Part shown: positions 54,052-61,975 of the stretch, piece by piece
Layout of the letters: each line of letters begins with the position of its first letter
Numbering within the stretch: the first letter of the stretch is position 1
Source of the DNA: Fimenecus sp045545735
GTDB taxonomy: Bacteria; Bacillota; Clostridia; Oscillospirales; Acutalibacteraceae
NCBI GenBank assembly: GCA_045545735.1
Contig: JAZQBM010000012.1
Coordinates: 252,091 to 316,090, forward strand
DNA: 64,000 nucleotides
Direction: 5' to 3'
Program-made: the position numbers and the translations under genes
Notes under the pieces: generated by a model
What the model was told of the DNA's origin: nothing
Seen by the model: only the letters and a program-made list of their open reading frames with translations
The model's database searches: none

Positions 54052-54780
54052 TTGGAAAAGCAAAACACATATAAAGCTGCTTTCAAGGCAGCATTTCCAC
54101 ATACTTTACCCGTAATGACAGGCTATCTTTTTATAGGTATAGCCTTTGGCGTTATGTTTGCGGATAAGGGATACAACTTTTTATGGGCAGGGCTGATGAG
54201 CTTACTTGTGTATGCAGGTTCGGGGCAGTACCTTGCTGTAAACTTTTTCGACCCGTCAGTAAGTCTTTTGCAGGTAGTATTTTTAACCTTTATGGTAAAT
54301 GTGCGTCATATTTTCTATGGACTTTCGTTGCTTGACAAATTCAAGGTGTCAGGCAAGAAAAAACCTTATATGATTTTTTCGTTGACGGATGAAACATATT
54401 CGCTATACTTTCTTACAAAAACGCCACCTGATGTTGATGAGGGTAAGTTCTTGTTTGCTCTTTCAATTCTTGACCAATCCTATTGGATTATAGGCTCAAT
54501 GATTGGTGGCCTCGCAGGAACACTCATTCCGTTTGATTCAACAGGCATTGATTTTGCTATGACAGCTTTGTTTATTGTAATTTTCGTTGAACAATGGCTT
54601 GAGAAGAAAAATCGTTTCCCTGCAATTGTGGGCGTAGTGGCAAGTGTAATCAGTTTACTTATTTTCGGTAAAGATAGTTTCATTTTACCGTCAATGATAA
54701 TAATTATGGTTGTGCTTCTTTCAAATCACAGAATTGAAGAAAAAAAGAATAAAACAGGGGAGGCGGAAAACAATGACTAA
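54052..54780 (+). CDS. azlC: Branched-chain amino acid exporter, AzlC subunit
   Basis: 242 residues from TTG 54052, with GGTG at 54042-54045. An ATG at 54040 would lie on the predicted transcription start and need leaderless translation. FPHTLPVMTGYLFIGIAFGV, YAGSGQYLAV and FMVNVRHIFYGLSL are standard AzlC blocks; DETYSL follows. Several membrane helices follow to the C-terminus. AzlC works with the small subunit AzlD, encoded next with an 8-base overlap, to export branched-chain amino acids. Confidence 0.88.
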   Translation: MEKQNTYKAAFKAAFPHTLPVMTGYLFIGIAFGVMFADKGYNFLWAGLMSLLVYAGSGQYLAVNFFDPSVSLLQVVFLTFMVNVRHIFYGLSLLDKFKVSGKKKPYMIFSLTDETYSLYFLTKTPPDVDEGKFLFALSILDQSYWIIGSMIGGLAGTLIPFDSTGIDFAMTALFIVIFVEQWLEKKNRFPAIVGVVASVISLLIFGKDSFILPSMIIIMVVLLSNHRIEEKKNKTGEAENND

Positions 54781-55117
54781 TCTTCCCGTAAGTTTTTGGC
54801 GTTCTCTTATTATAATAGTATTAGTGGCACTAACTACCCTTGCAACACGTGCAATACCGTTTATACTTTTTCCCGAGGGTAAGAAAATCCCAAAAGCAGT
54901 TGAATATCTTGGCAAAGTGCTTCCGCCTGCGGTTATTGGTATGCTTGTGGTTTATTGTTTTAAGTCGGTAAATGTGTTGGAGCCACCATTTGGACTTCCC
55001 GAGTTGATTGCAGGACTTGCAGTAGTAATACTTCACGTATGGAAACGCAATAACCTTTTAAGCATCGGTGTAGGTACTGTATTATATATGGTATTAGTTC
55101 AGACAATATTTGCATAA
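54773..55117 (+). CDS. azlD: AzlD subunit of the branched-chain amino acid exporter
   Basis: 114 residues from ATG 54773 (GGGAGGCGG upstream); the frame is open earlier inside azlC. About four hydrophobic helices. TLATRAIPFILFP and KVLPPAVIGMLVVYCFK are the conserved AzlD segments. Overlap with azlC fits a 1:1 complex. Confidence 0.9.
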   Translation: MTNLPVSFWRSLIIIVLVALTTLATRAIPFILFPEGKKIPKAVEYLGKVLPPAVIGMLVVYCFKSVNVLEPPFGLPELIAGLAVVILHVWKRNNLLSIGVGTVLYMVLVQTIFA

Positions 55118-55130
55118 TTGAAGATTAAAT

Positions 55131-55163
55131 GGTAGGGCGGGGTTTTGACCCCGCCAATTTTTA
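55131..55163 (+). repeat. GGTAGGGCGGGG hairpin repeat, copy 1 (also a terminator)
   Basis: GGCGGGG (55136-55142), TTTTGA loop, CCCCGCC (55149-55155), then AATTTTTA. A close copy lies at 59491-59515. It serves as the azlCD terminator. Confidence 0.75.
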
Positions 55164-55470
55164 TGATTATATCATATGAACGGCTGTTGCATTTTGCACT
55201 ATATATAATAGTATATATAAAACAGGAATATTTTCCAAAAAATGTGCATAAAATATGGACAAACAATTAACAAAAAAATCACAAAAGGGGGTCAATTTTG
55301 TAACCGTTTTGTAATAATTTAATGATTTTTTAAAAATCTTACAAAAAAATCAGTACAAAAACCCGTGAAAACCACAATATATTGTTGTTTTTAAGGGGTG
55401 AATTGCGGATTAAGTCAAAAATTGACTTTGGTTTTTGTGAAATATATACAAAAAACATTTTCAAAAAAAT
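55164..55470. other. Gene-free AT-rich stretch before the YabE-like gene
   Basis: No gene is seen. Poly-A and AAAAATC-type runs are frequent. A leftward frame of 74 codons (55563-55339) crosses the promoter at 55471 and has no ribosome binding site. Confidence 0.6.
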
Positions 55471-55499
55471 TTGACTTTTTGTTGACGGTTGAATATAAT
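55471..55499 (+). promoter_or_regulatory. Promoter of the YabE-like gene
   Basis: TTGACT (55471-55476), 17-bp spacer, TATAAT (55494-55499). The leader is about 120 bases long. Confidence 0.85.
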
Positions 55500-55627
55500 G
55501 TGCAAGGTCACAAAGCGAGAATAACGGTCGTGATTTAGGTGAGTGGTAAATTGGCTTTTCCAAGCGTGATTTATTACAAGCACTCCATAAAATTTAGGAG
55601 GTTAGCACGGCTTATTAAAGGAGCAGA

Positions 55628-56890
55628 ATGATGATAAACAAAATAAAAGGGTATGCAAAAGCATCTCGCCGTAATATTATGCGAGTAATGGCTCTTATAA
55701 TGGCAATCGCCGTTCTTTGTGCCGGAACAGCTTTCGCTGCCACAAGTGAGACCTATATAGTTGATGTCTATGAAGGCTCACAGGTAACACGAGTAGAAAC
55801 AACTGAAGAAGATGCCTATTCCGTAGTTGCCGAAGCTGATATAAAACTTGCTGATAATGATAAACTTATTCTTAAAGATTTTACAGTAGGTGAAGACAGC
55901 AGAATTATTGTTTGCCGTGCAAGCAACGTTAAGTTTGTAAATGCTGACGGCACAGTAGAAAACATCGTATTCGCAGGAACAGTAGCAGAACTTATTGAAC
56001 AACAGGGCATAGTTCTTTCTGACAAGCTCATTTCAAGTGTCAATGTAAAAGCTGTTGTGACAAACAATTTAGAGGTTAAAATCCTTAATTCTTATGACCT
56101 TACAATAAACGTTGACAATGAAAAGAAACTTGTAAAATCTACTGCAAAAACAGTAGGGGAAGTACTTGCTGAACAGAACATTGTTCTCGATGAGGACGAT
56201 GAAGTTGTGCCAACTGCTGATACTGCACTTTCAAACGAAATGGTTATTAATGTACTTCGTGTTGAATACGTAACACGTGAGGCAGAAGAAACCATAAAGT
56301 TCACTTCAAAAACAAAGTATTCTTCAGCTATGCTTAAGGGTACAAAGAAAGTAACTCAAGAGGGTGTAAACGGCACAAAAACTGTCGTTTATAAAGATAA
56401 AGTTGTAAACGGTGAAGTTCAGTCTTCAACTGTTGAAAGTGAAACTGTTACAAAACAGCCCGTTGCAAAGGTTACAACCATAGGAACACTTACTAAATCT
56501 TCAGGTTTAGGCAACTCAAAGATTGAAAAGAACGGCAAACCGATTTCAGAACTCGTAATGCCATCAAAATACACAATTGGCGAAAACAATGTTCCTACAA
56601 GTTACAAATATAAGATTACTGGTCGTGCAGCAGCATATTGTCAGCCGGGCGGCAAAACCGCAACAGGTAAAGCAGTTATGCCGGGCCGTGTAGCCGTTAA
56701 TCCAAAACAGATTCCATACGGAACTGAAATGTGGATTGTATCAAATGACGGTGTTGTTTATGGTTACGCAGTTGCTGAAGATACAGGCGGATTTGCAAAG
56801 AAAGGTTACTATACAGTTGACCTTTATATGAACAGTAACAGTCAGTGTCGTCAATGGGGCGACCGTGGTGTTACAATTTACGTTCTATAA
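55628..56890 (+). CDS. YabE-like secreted protein: DUF348, G5 and 3D domains
   Basis: 420 residues. The start ATG at 55628 is followed at once by a second ATG (55631), which is better spaced from AAAGGAG. A basic N-terminus and a hydrophobic stretch (MALIMAIAVLCAGTAFA) ending in AAT form a signal sequence. Two DUF348 repeats (TVAELIEQQGIVLSDKL and TVGEVLAEQNIVLDEDD) are followed by a G5 domain (about residues 215-290) and a C-terminal 3D domain (NPKQIPYGTEMWIV, AEDTGG, VDLYM). The family (YabE, Rpf-like) acts on peptidoglycan as a lytic transglycosylase-type enzyme; the two Asp of the 3D active site are present. Confidence 0.9.
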   Translation: MMINKIKGYAKASRRNIMRVMALIMAIAVLCAGTAFAATSETYIVDVYEGSQVTRVETTEEDAYSVVAEADIKLADNDKLILKDFTVGEDSRIIVCRASNVKFVNADGTVENIVFAGTVAELIEQQGIVLSDKLISSVNVKAVVTNNLEVKILNSYDLTINVDNEKKLVKSTAKTVGEVLAEQNIVLDEDDEVVPTADTALSNEMVINVLRVEYVTREAEETIKFTSKTKYSSAMLKGTKKVTQEGVNGTKTVVYKDKVVNGEVQSSTVESETVTKQPVAKVTTIGTLTKSSGLGNSKIEKNGKPISELVMPSKYTIGENNVPTSYKYKITGRAAAYCQPGGKTATGKAVMPGRVAVNPKQIPYGTEMWIVSNDGVVYGYAVAEDTGGFAKKGYYTVDLYMNSNSQCRQWGDRGVTIYVL

Positions 56891-56905
56891 TTGAATAAAA
56901 TATTG

Positions 56906-56935
56906 AAGGAGAGTTGAAAAACTCTCCTTTTTTGT
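56906..56935 (+). terminator. Terminator of the YabE-like gene
   Basis: AAGGAGAGTT (56906-56915), GAAA loop, AACTCTCCTT (56920-56929), followed by TTTTTG. Confidence 0.9.
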
Positions 56936-56972
56936 GTTATCATTATTACATATTATATGTGGAGTGAATTGA

Positions 56973-58508
56973 ATGCGTGTACTTACAGTTGAAAATACAA
57001 GAAAATTAGAAAGTCTTGCCAATGAAAGCGGTATTTCATATTTTCAGTTAATGGAGAATGCAGGCTCATACTGTGCAAGAATAATTCGTAAAACTTTCGA
57101 AAATACAAATAAGAGAAATGCACTTGTAGTTTCTGGTAAAGGTAAAAATGGCGGTGACGGGTTTGTAATTGCACGAAAACTTGCCGAAAACGGCTATAAA
57201 GTAAACGTGCTTATGGCTATGGGACTTCCTACAGATGACGAATCTTCTGAAATGCTTTCACGAATTCGTGCTATGGGCATTAATATCGTTTATTATAACA
57301 ATAACGATACAACCGATAAGTACTTTGAAAACGCACAAATTATAATTGACTGCATTTTTGGTGTAGGCTTCAGAGGTGAACCTGACTCGGTAATCACTTC
57401 ACTTATCTCAAAAATTAATAATTCTTCTGCAACTGTTGTAAGTATAGACGTACCAAGCGGACTTGAGGGAGATAGCAGTAAGGCACCAGACAATTCCGTT
57501 TCAGCAGATATGACAATCGCCGTGCTTGTGCTAAAACCCGTTCACGTGTTAAAACCATCAATGGAAAGATGTGGCAAAGTGGTCGTAGCACCGTTGGCAA
57601 TTCCCGAAAAATGTTATAGTCAGGTAAATGCTACGCTTTTTACTGTAAGTACAGATGAAGTTAAAGGATTTTTCAAGAAACGTGATACTGACAGTCATAA
57701 AGGTACTTTCGGCACGGTACTTGTAATCGGCGGTAGTTATGAAATGCCTAATGCGGTGTATTTTGCATCACAAGGTGCAGTGAACAGCGGTGCGGGACTT
57801 GTAAAGGTTGCATTTCCGTCAGTAGCATATAACGCAATTGCACCAAAAACTTATGAACAGATTTTAATTCCTCTTGAAAGTAATAAAAAAGGCAGGATTT
57901 CACAGAATGCAATAAGACGCCTTGAAACTGAACTTAAAAAATGCTCTTGCGTTTTAATTGGTTGCGGTATGGGCAATGATGAAGATACAAAAGCCGTTAC
58001 CGAATTTGTAATTAAAAATTCAGAAGTCCCCGTTATTCTTGACGCTGATGGCATAAATTGTTTAAAGAATAATATAGATATAATAGACGGTGCAAAAGTT
58101 CCCGTAATCTTAACACCACATCCAAAAGAAATGTCGCGTATTGCGGGCGTTACAGTAGACGAGATTCAAGAAAACCGCGGTGCAATTGTGAAAACATTTA
58201 CAAAAGCACATAAATCCATTCTCGTGCTTAAAGGTGCATCAACTCTTGTTGGCAGTACTGAATACGATGACATTTATGTGAATTCAACGGGTAATCCCGG
58301 AATGGCTACGGGTGGTAGCGGTGACGTGCTTGGCGGAATAATCGCATCATTCATAGCACAAGGCACAGACCCGTTCACAAGTGCCGTCGCAGGTGTTAAT
58401 GTTCATGGTATGGTGGGTGATAAAGTCACTGAAAAATATTCAATGATGGGTAATACACCGTCGTTGATGCTCGGTGAACTTCCGTCTGTACTTAAAAAAT
58501 TTGAATAG
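56973..58508 (+). CDS. nnr: Bifunctional NAD(P)HX epimerase/ADP-dependent dehydratase
   Basis: 511 residues, the normal length for the fused enzyme. The N-terminal YjeF epimerase domain (residues 1-210) has VSGKGKNGGDGFVIAR and IDVPSGLEGDSS. The C-terminal ribokinase-like dehydratase has SHKGTFGTVLVIGGS, VILDADGINCL, LTPHPKEMSRI and NPGMATGGSGDVLGG with the catalytic Asp. It repairs hydrated NADH and NADPH. The following lipoprotein starts 11 bases on. Confidence 0.95.
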   Translation: MRVLTVENTRKLESLANESGISYFQLMENAGSYCARIIRKTFENTNKRNALVVSGKGKNGGDGFVIARKLAENGYKVNVLMAMGLPTDDESSEMLSRIRAMGINIVYYNNNDTTDKYFENAQIIIDCIFGVGFRGEPDSVITSLISKINNSSATVVSIDVPSGLEGDSSKAPDNSVSADMTIAVLVLKPVHVLKPSMERCGKVVVAPLAIPEKCYSQVNATLFTVSTDEVKGFFKKRDTDSHKGTFGTVLVIGGSYEMPNAVYFASQGAVNSGAGLVKVAFPSVAYNAIAPKTYEQILIPLESNKKGRISQNAIRRLETELKKCSCVLIGCGMGNDEDTKAVTEFVIKNSEVPVILDADGINCLKNNIDIIDGAKVPVILTPHPKEMSRIAGVTVDEIQENRGAIVKTFTKAHKSILVLKGASTLVGSTEYDDIYVNSTGNPGMATGGSGDVLGGIIASFIAQGTDPFTSAVAGVNVHGMVGDKVTEKYSMMGNTPSLMLGELPSVLKKFE

Positions 58509-58519
58509 GTAGATTTGTT

Positions 58520-59044
58520 ATGAAAAAAATCCTTTGTGTTTTCATTAGCTTGCTGATGCTTGGCGGTTGTAGTGTGGAAAAAATAAAGGACGTTAAAAAA
58601 GAGCCGCTGGAAATCAGCGGCTTTAATACTATAGTAAAATCGACTGTGAACGATGTGCAGATTTCGGCAAATGCTGAGTATATTCCGTTTCAATGCTTAA
58701 ATTTTACGTTCAATGCACCCGAAACGGTAAAAGATATGCAAATACTATGTAGTAACGGCGAATATACTGTAAATATGAACAAACTTTCATTTACGTTTGC
58801 AAGCGAAAAAATGCCATTTAATATGATTTGTAGAACGCTTGAAACGTGTATAAACACAGTTCAGGGTACAACCCCCGAAATTGATGCAGAAAGTCAAAAT
58901 TTAATTTATTCATATAATGCTGACGGTCATATTTGTAAATTGTATGTGGAAAAAGAAACAAAAAAATTCATAAAGCTTAAAGCTGACGGTATAGATTTAT
59001 TGTTGTTTGAAAATTTTGAATATAGGGACAACCAGAACGGCTAA
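58520..59044 (+). CDS. Lipoprotein of unknown function
   Basis: 174 residues. MKKILCVFISLLMLGGCSVE is a clear signal peptide with the lipobox LGGC; Cys16 would be lipidated after cleavage. The mature part is rich in beta strands, without a recognised domain. In Bacillus, a lipoprotein gene (ydcC) lies between acpS and alr-ndoAI-ndoA, so gene order suggests a distant counterpart. No sequence identity to YdcC is claimed. Confidence 0.82.
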   Translation: MKKILCVFISLLMLGGCSVEKIKDVKKEPLEISGFNTIVKSTVNDVQISANAEYIPFQCLNFTFNAPETVKDMQILCSNGEYTVNMNKLSFTFASEKMPFNMICRTLETCINTVQGTTPEIDAESQNLIYSYNADGHICKLYVEKETKKFIKLKADGIDLLLFENFEYRDNQNG

Positions 59045-59137
59045 TACATAAAATGTATTACTCCCCGAAAATTTTGCCTTTAATGTTTATTTGTGCATTA
59101 AAAAGGTAAAAATAAAACCAAAGGAGTGATACAAAAA

Positions 59138-59482
59138 ATGAATGTCAAAAGAGGAGACATATACTATGCTGATTTAAGTCCTGTAGTAGGTTCTGAACAG
59201 GGTGGAGTAAGACCGGTACTTATCGTGCAAAATGATGTAGGCAATAAATATAGCCCGACTGTGATTGCTGCGGCAATTACAAGTCAGCAAGATAAATCGC
59301 GACTTCCTACCCATATAAGTGTAAATGGCAACGCTTGTGGACTCAGTAAAGATTCTGTTGTGTTACTTGAACAGGTCAGAACTCTCGATAAACAACGCCT
59401 TAAAGAGCGTATGGGCAATCTTTCGCAAAATGATATGAATAAAATCAATAAAGCCTTAACAGTAAGTTTTGGATTAATATAA
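59138..59482 (+). CDS. MazF/EndoA-type mRNA interferase without adjacent antitoxin
   Basis: 114 residues from ATG 59138, with AAAGGAGTGAT upstream. VKRGDIYYADLSPVVGSEQGG, RPVLIVQNDVGN, TSQQDKSRLPTH and LLEQVRTLDKQRLKERMG are the EndoA/MazF blocks, with Arg and Thr of the active site. It would cut specific mRNA sequences. The usual antitoxin (MazE/EndoAI) and alr, normally just upstream, are not there: the gap to the lipoprotein gene is 93 bases and holds no frame for it. Confidence 0.9.
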   Translation: MNVKRGDIYYADLSPVVGSEQGGVRPVLIVQNDVGNKYSPTVIAAAITSQQDKSRLPTHISVNGNACGLSKDSVVLLEQVRTLDKQRLKERMGNLSQNDMNKINKALTVSFGLI

Positions 59483-59490
59483 AATATAAC

Positions 59491-59515
59491 GGTAGGGCGG
59501 GGTTTTGGCCCCGCT
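59491..59515 (+). repeat. GGTAGGGCGGGG hairpin repeat, copy 2
   Basis: GCGGGG (59497-59502), TTTTGG, CCCCGC (59509-59514). It shares its first 16 bases and the stem with 55131-55155. No clear T-run follows, so it is a weaker terminator than copy 1. Confidence 0.7.
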
Positions 59516-59518
59516 ACT

Positions 59519-59633
59519 CGTTTGCGAAGCAAACATATCGAGTTAAAAAGTAACATATCGAGATATTGCGTAGCAATAGCATATCGAAAATTCCGTAAGG
59601 AATTTATATCGACAAAAATAAAAGTCGATATGT
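59519..59633 (+). repeat. Array of small hairpins spaced by ATATCGA
   Basis: Four hairpins in a row: TTTGC-GAA-GCAAA (59521-59533), ATTGC-GTA-GCAAT (59565-59577), AAATTCC-GTAA-GGAATTT (59588-59605), then ATATCGAC with inverted GTCGATAT (59606-59631). CATATCGA steps separate them. It is non-coding and lies between mazF and the groESL promoter. Confidence 0.65.
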
Positions 59634-59681
59634 GTGGTGAACGATAATTTATTAAAAATATGTTAATTTTACATAAACCCC

Positions 59682-59710
59682 TTGACGAGTTGGAAAAAAG
59701 TGGCTAAAAT
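59682..59710 (+). promoter_or_regulatory. groESL promoter
   Basis: TTGACG (59682-59687), 17-bp spacer, TAAAAT (59705-59710). The CIRCE operator begins 5 bases after it. Confidence 0.8.
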
Positions 59711-59714
59711 ATAA

Positions 59715-59741
59715 TTAGCACTCGAAACACGAGAGTGCTAA
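59715..59741 (+). promoter_or_regulatory. CIRCE operator (HrcA binding site)
   Basis: TTAGCACTC (59715-59723), 9-base spacer, GAGTGCTAA (59733-59741): a perfect CIRCE element at the transcription start, so HrcA represses groESL until heat shock. Confidence 0.97.
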
Positions 59742-59777
59742 AAATGTATTTATTAATCTTTCAGGAGGTAATATAAA

Positions 59778-60062
59778 ATGACTATTAAACCACTTGCAGA
59801 CAGAGTTGTACTCAAATCTTGCGAAATGGAAGAAACAACAAAAAGCGGAATCGTGCTTGCAGCCGCTGCTCAGGAAAAACCACAGGTAGCAGAAGTTGTA
59901 GCAGTAGGTCCCGGCGGACTTATTGACGGTCACGAAGTAGAAATGTATGTTAAAGTTGGCGATAAGGTAATTATCGGCAAATACTCAGGTACTGAAGTTA
60001 AGATGGACAACACAGAATACACTATCGTTCGTCAGTCAGAAATTCTTGCTATTGTTGAATAA
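59778..60062 (+). CDS. groES: GroES co-chaperonin
   Basis: 94 residues. IKPLADRVVLKSCEMEETTKSGIVL, the mobile loop with AAAAQEKPQVAEVVAVGPG, and GDKVIIGKYSGTEVK are typical. It caps the GroEL chamber. AGGAGGTAA precedes the ATG and groEL follows after 14 bases. Confidence 0.97.
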   Translation: MTIKPLADRVVLKSCEMEETTKSGIVLAAAAQEKPQVAEVVAVGPGGLIDGHEVEMYVKVGDKVIIGKYSGTEVKMDNTEYTIVRQSEILAIVE

Positions 60063-60076
60063 GGAGGGCTTATATA

Positions 60077-61714
60077 ATGGCTAAACAGATTATTTACGGT
60101 GAAGAAGCTCGCAAGGCTCTTCAAAATGGTATTGATAAATTAAGCAATACAGTTAAAATTACACTTGGACCAAAAGGCAGAAACGTAGTTCTTGACAGAA
60201 AATACGGTGCACCACTTATCACAAATGATGGTGTTACAATTGCTAAAGAAGTTGAACTTGAAGACGCATTTGAAAATATGGGTGCACAGCTTGTTAAAGA
60301 AGTCGCAACAAAGACAAATGACGTTGCAGGTGACGGTACAACAACAGCAACACTTTTAGCTCAGGCACTCGTTCGTGAGGGCATGAAGAATGTTGCAGCA
60401 GGTGCAAACCCAATGGTAGTTAAAAAGGGTATGCAGGCAGCAGTTGATGCAGTTGTCCAAGAAGTACTTAAGAATGCAAAACCTGTTGCATCAAGTGACG
60501 ATATTGCTCGTGTTGCAACAGTTTCAGCAGCAGACGAATATGTTGGTAACCTTATTGCAGATGCTATGGCAAAAGTTACTGCAGATGGCGTTATCACAAT
60601 TGAAGAATCAAAAACAAGCGAAACATACAGTGACGTTGTTGAAGGTATGCAGTTTGACCGCGGCTACATTTCACCATATATGGTAACTGATACAGATAAA
60701 ATGGAAGCAGTAATTGACGACGCTCTTATTCTTATTACAGATAAGAAAATCGGCAACATTCAGGAAATCCTCCCATTACTTGAACAGATTGTTCAGTCAG
60801 GTAAGAAACTTGTAATCGTTGCAGAAGATGTTGAGGGCGAAGCACTTTCAACACTCCTTGTTAATAAACTTCGTGGTACATTCACTTGTGTTGCAGTTAA
60901 AGCACCGGGCTTTGGCGACAGAAGAAAAGAAATGCTTCAGGACATTGCAATTCTTACAGGCGGTCAGGTTATTACATCTGATTTAGGTCTTGAACTTAAA
61001 GATACACAGCTTATGCAACTTGGTCGTGCAAAGCAGGTTAAGATTTCTAAAGAAAATACAATTATCGTTGATGGTGCTGGTGACCCAGATACAATCAAGG
61101 GCAGAATCAATCAGATTAAAGCACAGATTGCAGAAACAACATCTGACTTTGACCGTGAAAAACTTCAAGAACGTCTTGCAAAACTTGCAGGCGGTGTTGC
61201 AGTTATTCGTGTAGGTGCAGCAACTGAAACAGAAATGAAAGAAAAGAAACTCCGTATTGAAGATGCTCTTGCAGCAACAAAAGCAGCTGTTGAAGAAGGT
61301 ACAGTTGCAGGTGGTGGCGTAGCACTTCTCGGTGCTATCAAAGCAGCATCAGCACTTCTTGATACTGACGACGCAGACTACAAAACAGGTGTTAAGATTG
61401 TTCTTAAAGCAATTGAAGAACCTGTTCGTCAGATTGCAGCAAACGCAGGTCTTGAAGGTTCAGTTATCGTAAACGAAATCGTAAATTCAAATAAAGCAGG
61501 TTACGGCTTCAACTTCGCAACAAGCGAATATGTTGATATGTTCGAAGCAGGCATCCTTGACCCTGCAAAAGTTACTCGTTCAGCACTTCAGAATGCAGCA
61601 TCAGTTGCAGCAATGGTGCTTACAACAGAGTCACTCGTAGCAGATATTCCTGACCCACAGGCTGAAGCAGCAGCTGCAGCAGCAATGGCACAAGCAGGCG
61701 GCGGAATGTATTAA
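60077..61714 (+). CDS. groEL: GroEL chaperonin
   Basis: 545 residues, full length. TLGPKGRNVVLDRKYGAP, NDVAGDGTTTATLLAQ (ATP site), RGYISPYMVTD, a GCVALLG-like core with GGGVALLGA, and the GGGMY tail. It forms the 14-mer that folds proteins with GroES. Preceded by AAGGAGGGCT. Under CIRCE control. Confidence 0.98.
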   Translation: MAKQIIYGEEARKALQNGIDKLSNTVKITLGPKGRNVVLDRKYGAPLITNDGVTIAKEVELEDAFENMGAQLVKEVATKTNDVAGDGTTTATLLAQALVREGMKNVAAGANPMVVKKGMQAAVDAVVQEVLKNAKPVASSDDIARVATVSAADEYVGNLIADAMAKVTADGVITIEESKTSETYSDVVEGMQFDRGYISPYMVTDTDKMEAVIDDALILITDKKIGNIQEILPLLEQIVQSGKKLVIVAEDVEGEALSTLLVNKLRGTFTCVAVKAPGFGDRRKEMLQDIAILTGGQVITSDLGLELKDTQLMQLGRAKQVKISKENTIIVDGAGDPDTIKGRINQIKAQIAETTSDFDREKLQERLAKLAGGVAVIRVGAATETEMKEKKLRIEDALAATKAAVEEGTVAGGGVALLGAIKAASALLDTDDADYKTGVKIVLKAIEEPVRQIAANAGLEGSVIVNEIVNSNKAGYGFNFATSEYVDMFEAGILDPAKVTRSALQNAASVAAMVLTTESLVADIPDPQAEAAAAAAMAQAGGGMY

Positions 61715-61715
61715 T

Positions 61716-61747
61716 AATTCGTAATTATTAATTCGTAATGCGTAATT
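61716..61747. repeat. AATTACG-type palindromic repeat, copy 2
   Basis: AATTCGTAATT, then ATTAATTCGTAATGCGTAATT; reverse complement of the unit at 51068-51099 with two differences. It lies one base after the groEL stop. Confidence 0.65.
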
Positions 61748-61759
61748 GAATTGAATTAT

Positions 61760-61793
61760 ACGGCGTGAGTGTAAAAACTTACGCCGTTTTTCT
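61760..61793 (+). terminator. groESL terminator
   Basis: ACGGCGTGAGT (61760-61770) pairs with ACTTACGCCGT (61777-61787), followed by TTTTCTTTT. Confidence 0.88.
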
Positions 61794-61826
61794 TTTGTAA
61801 CTATTATTACAACTTTGTAAGATTTA

Positions 61827-61855
61827 TTGACAATTAAAATTGAAAGTAGTATTTT
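61827..61855 (+). promoter_or_regulatory. Probable promoter of the membrane protein gene
   Basis: TTGACA (61827-61832), 17-bp spacer, TATTTT (61850-61855). The leader would be about 115 bases. Confidence 0.5.
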
Positions 61856-61975
61856 AAAGTTGTGAATACAGATTATTTTCTTGCATTTTTGCATAAAAAA
61901 TAAGCAAATTTGTAAACTCGCTTGCTGAAAAAGAGAACTCAAATCTATAATGAGTTTAAATAAGGAGGCATAATT

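Noticed and set aside
55506..55627. ydaO-type c-di-AMP riboswitch before the YabE-like gene
   Set aside because: The conserved core segments of that riboswitch are not found in the leader.
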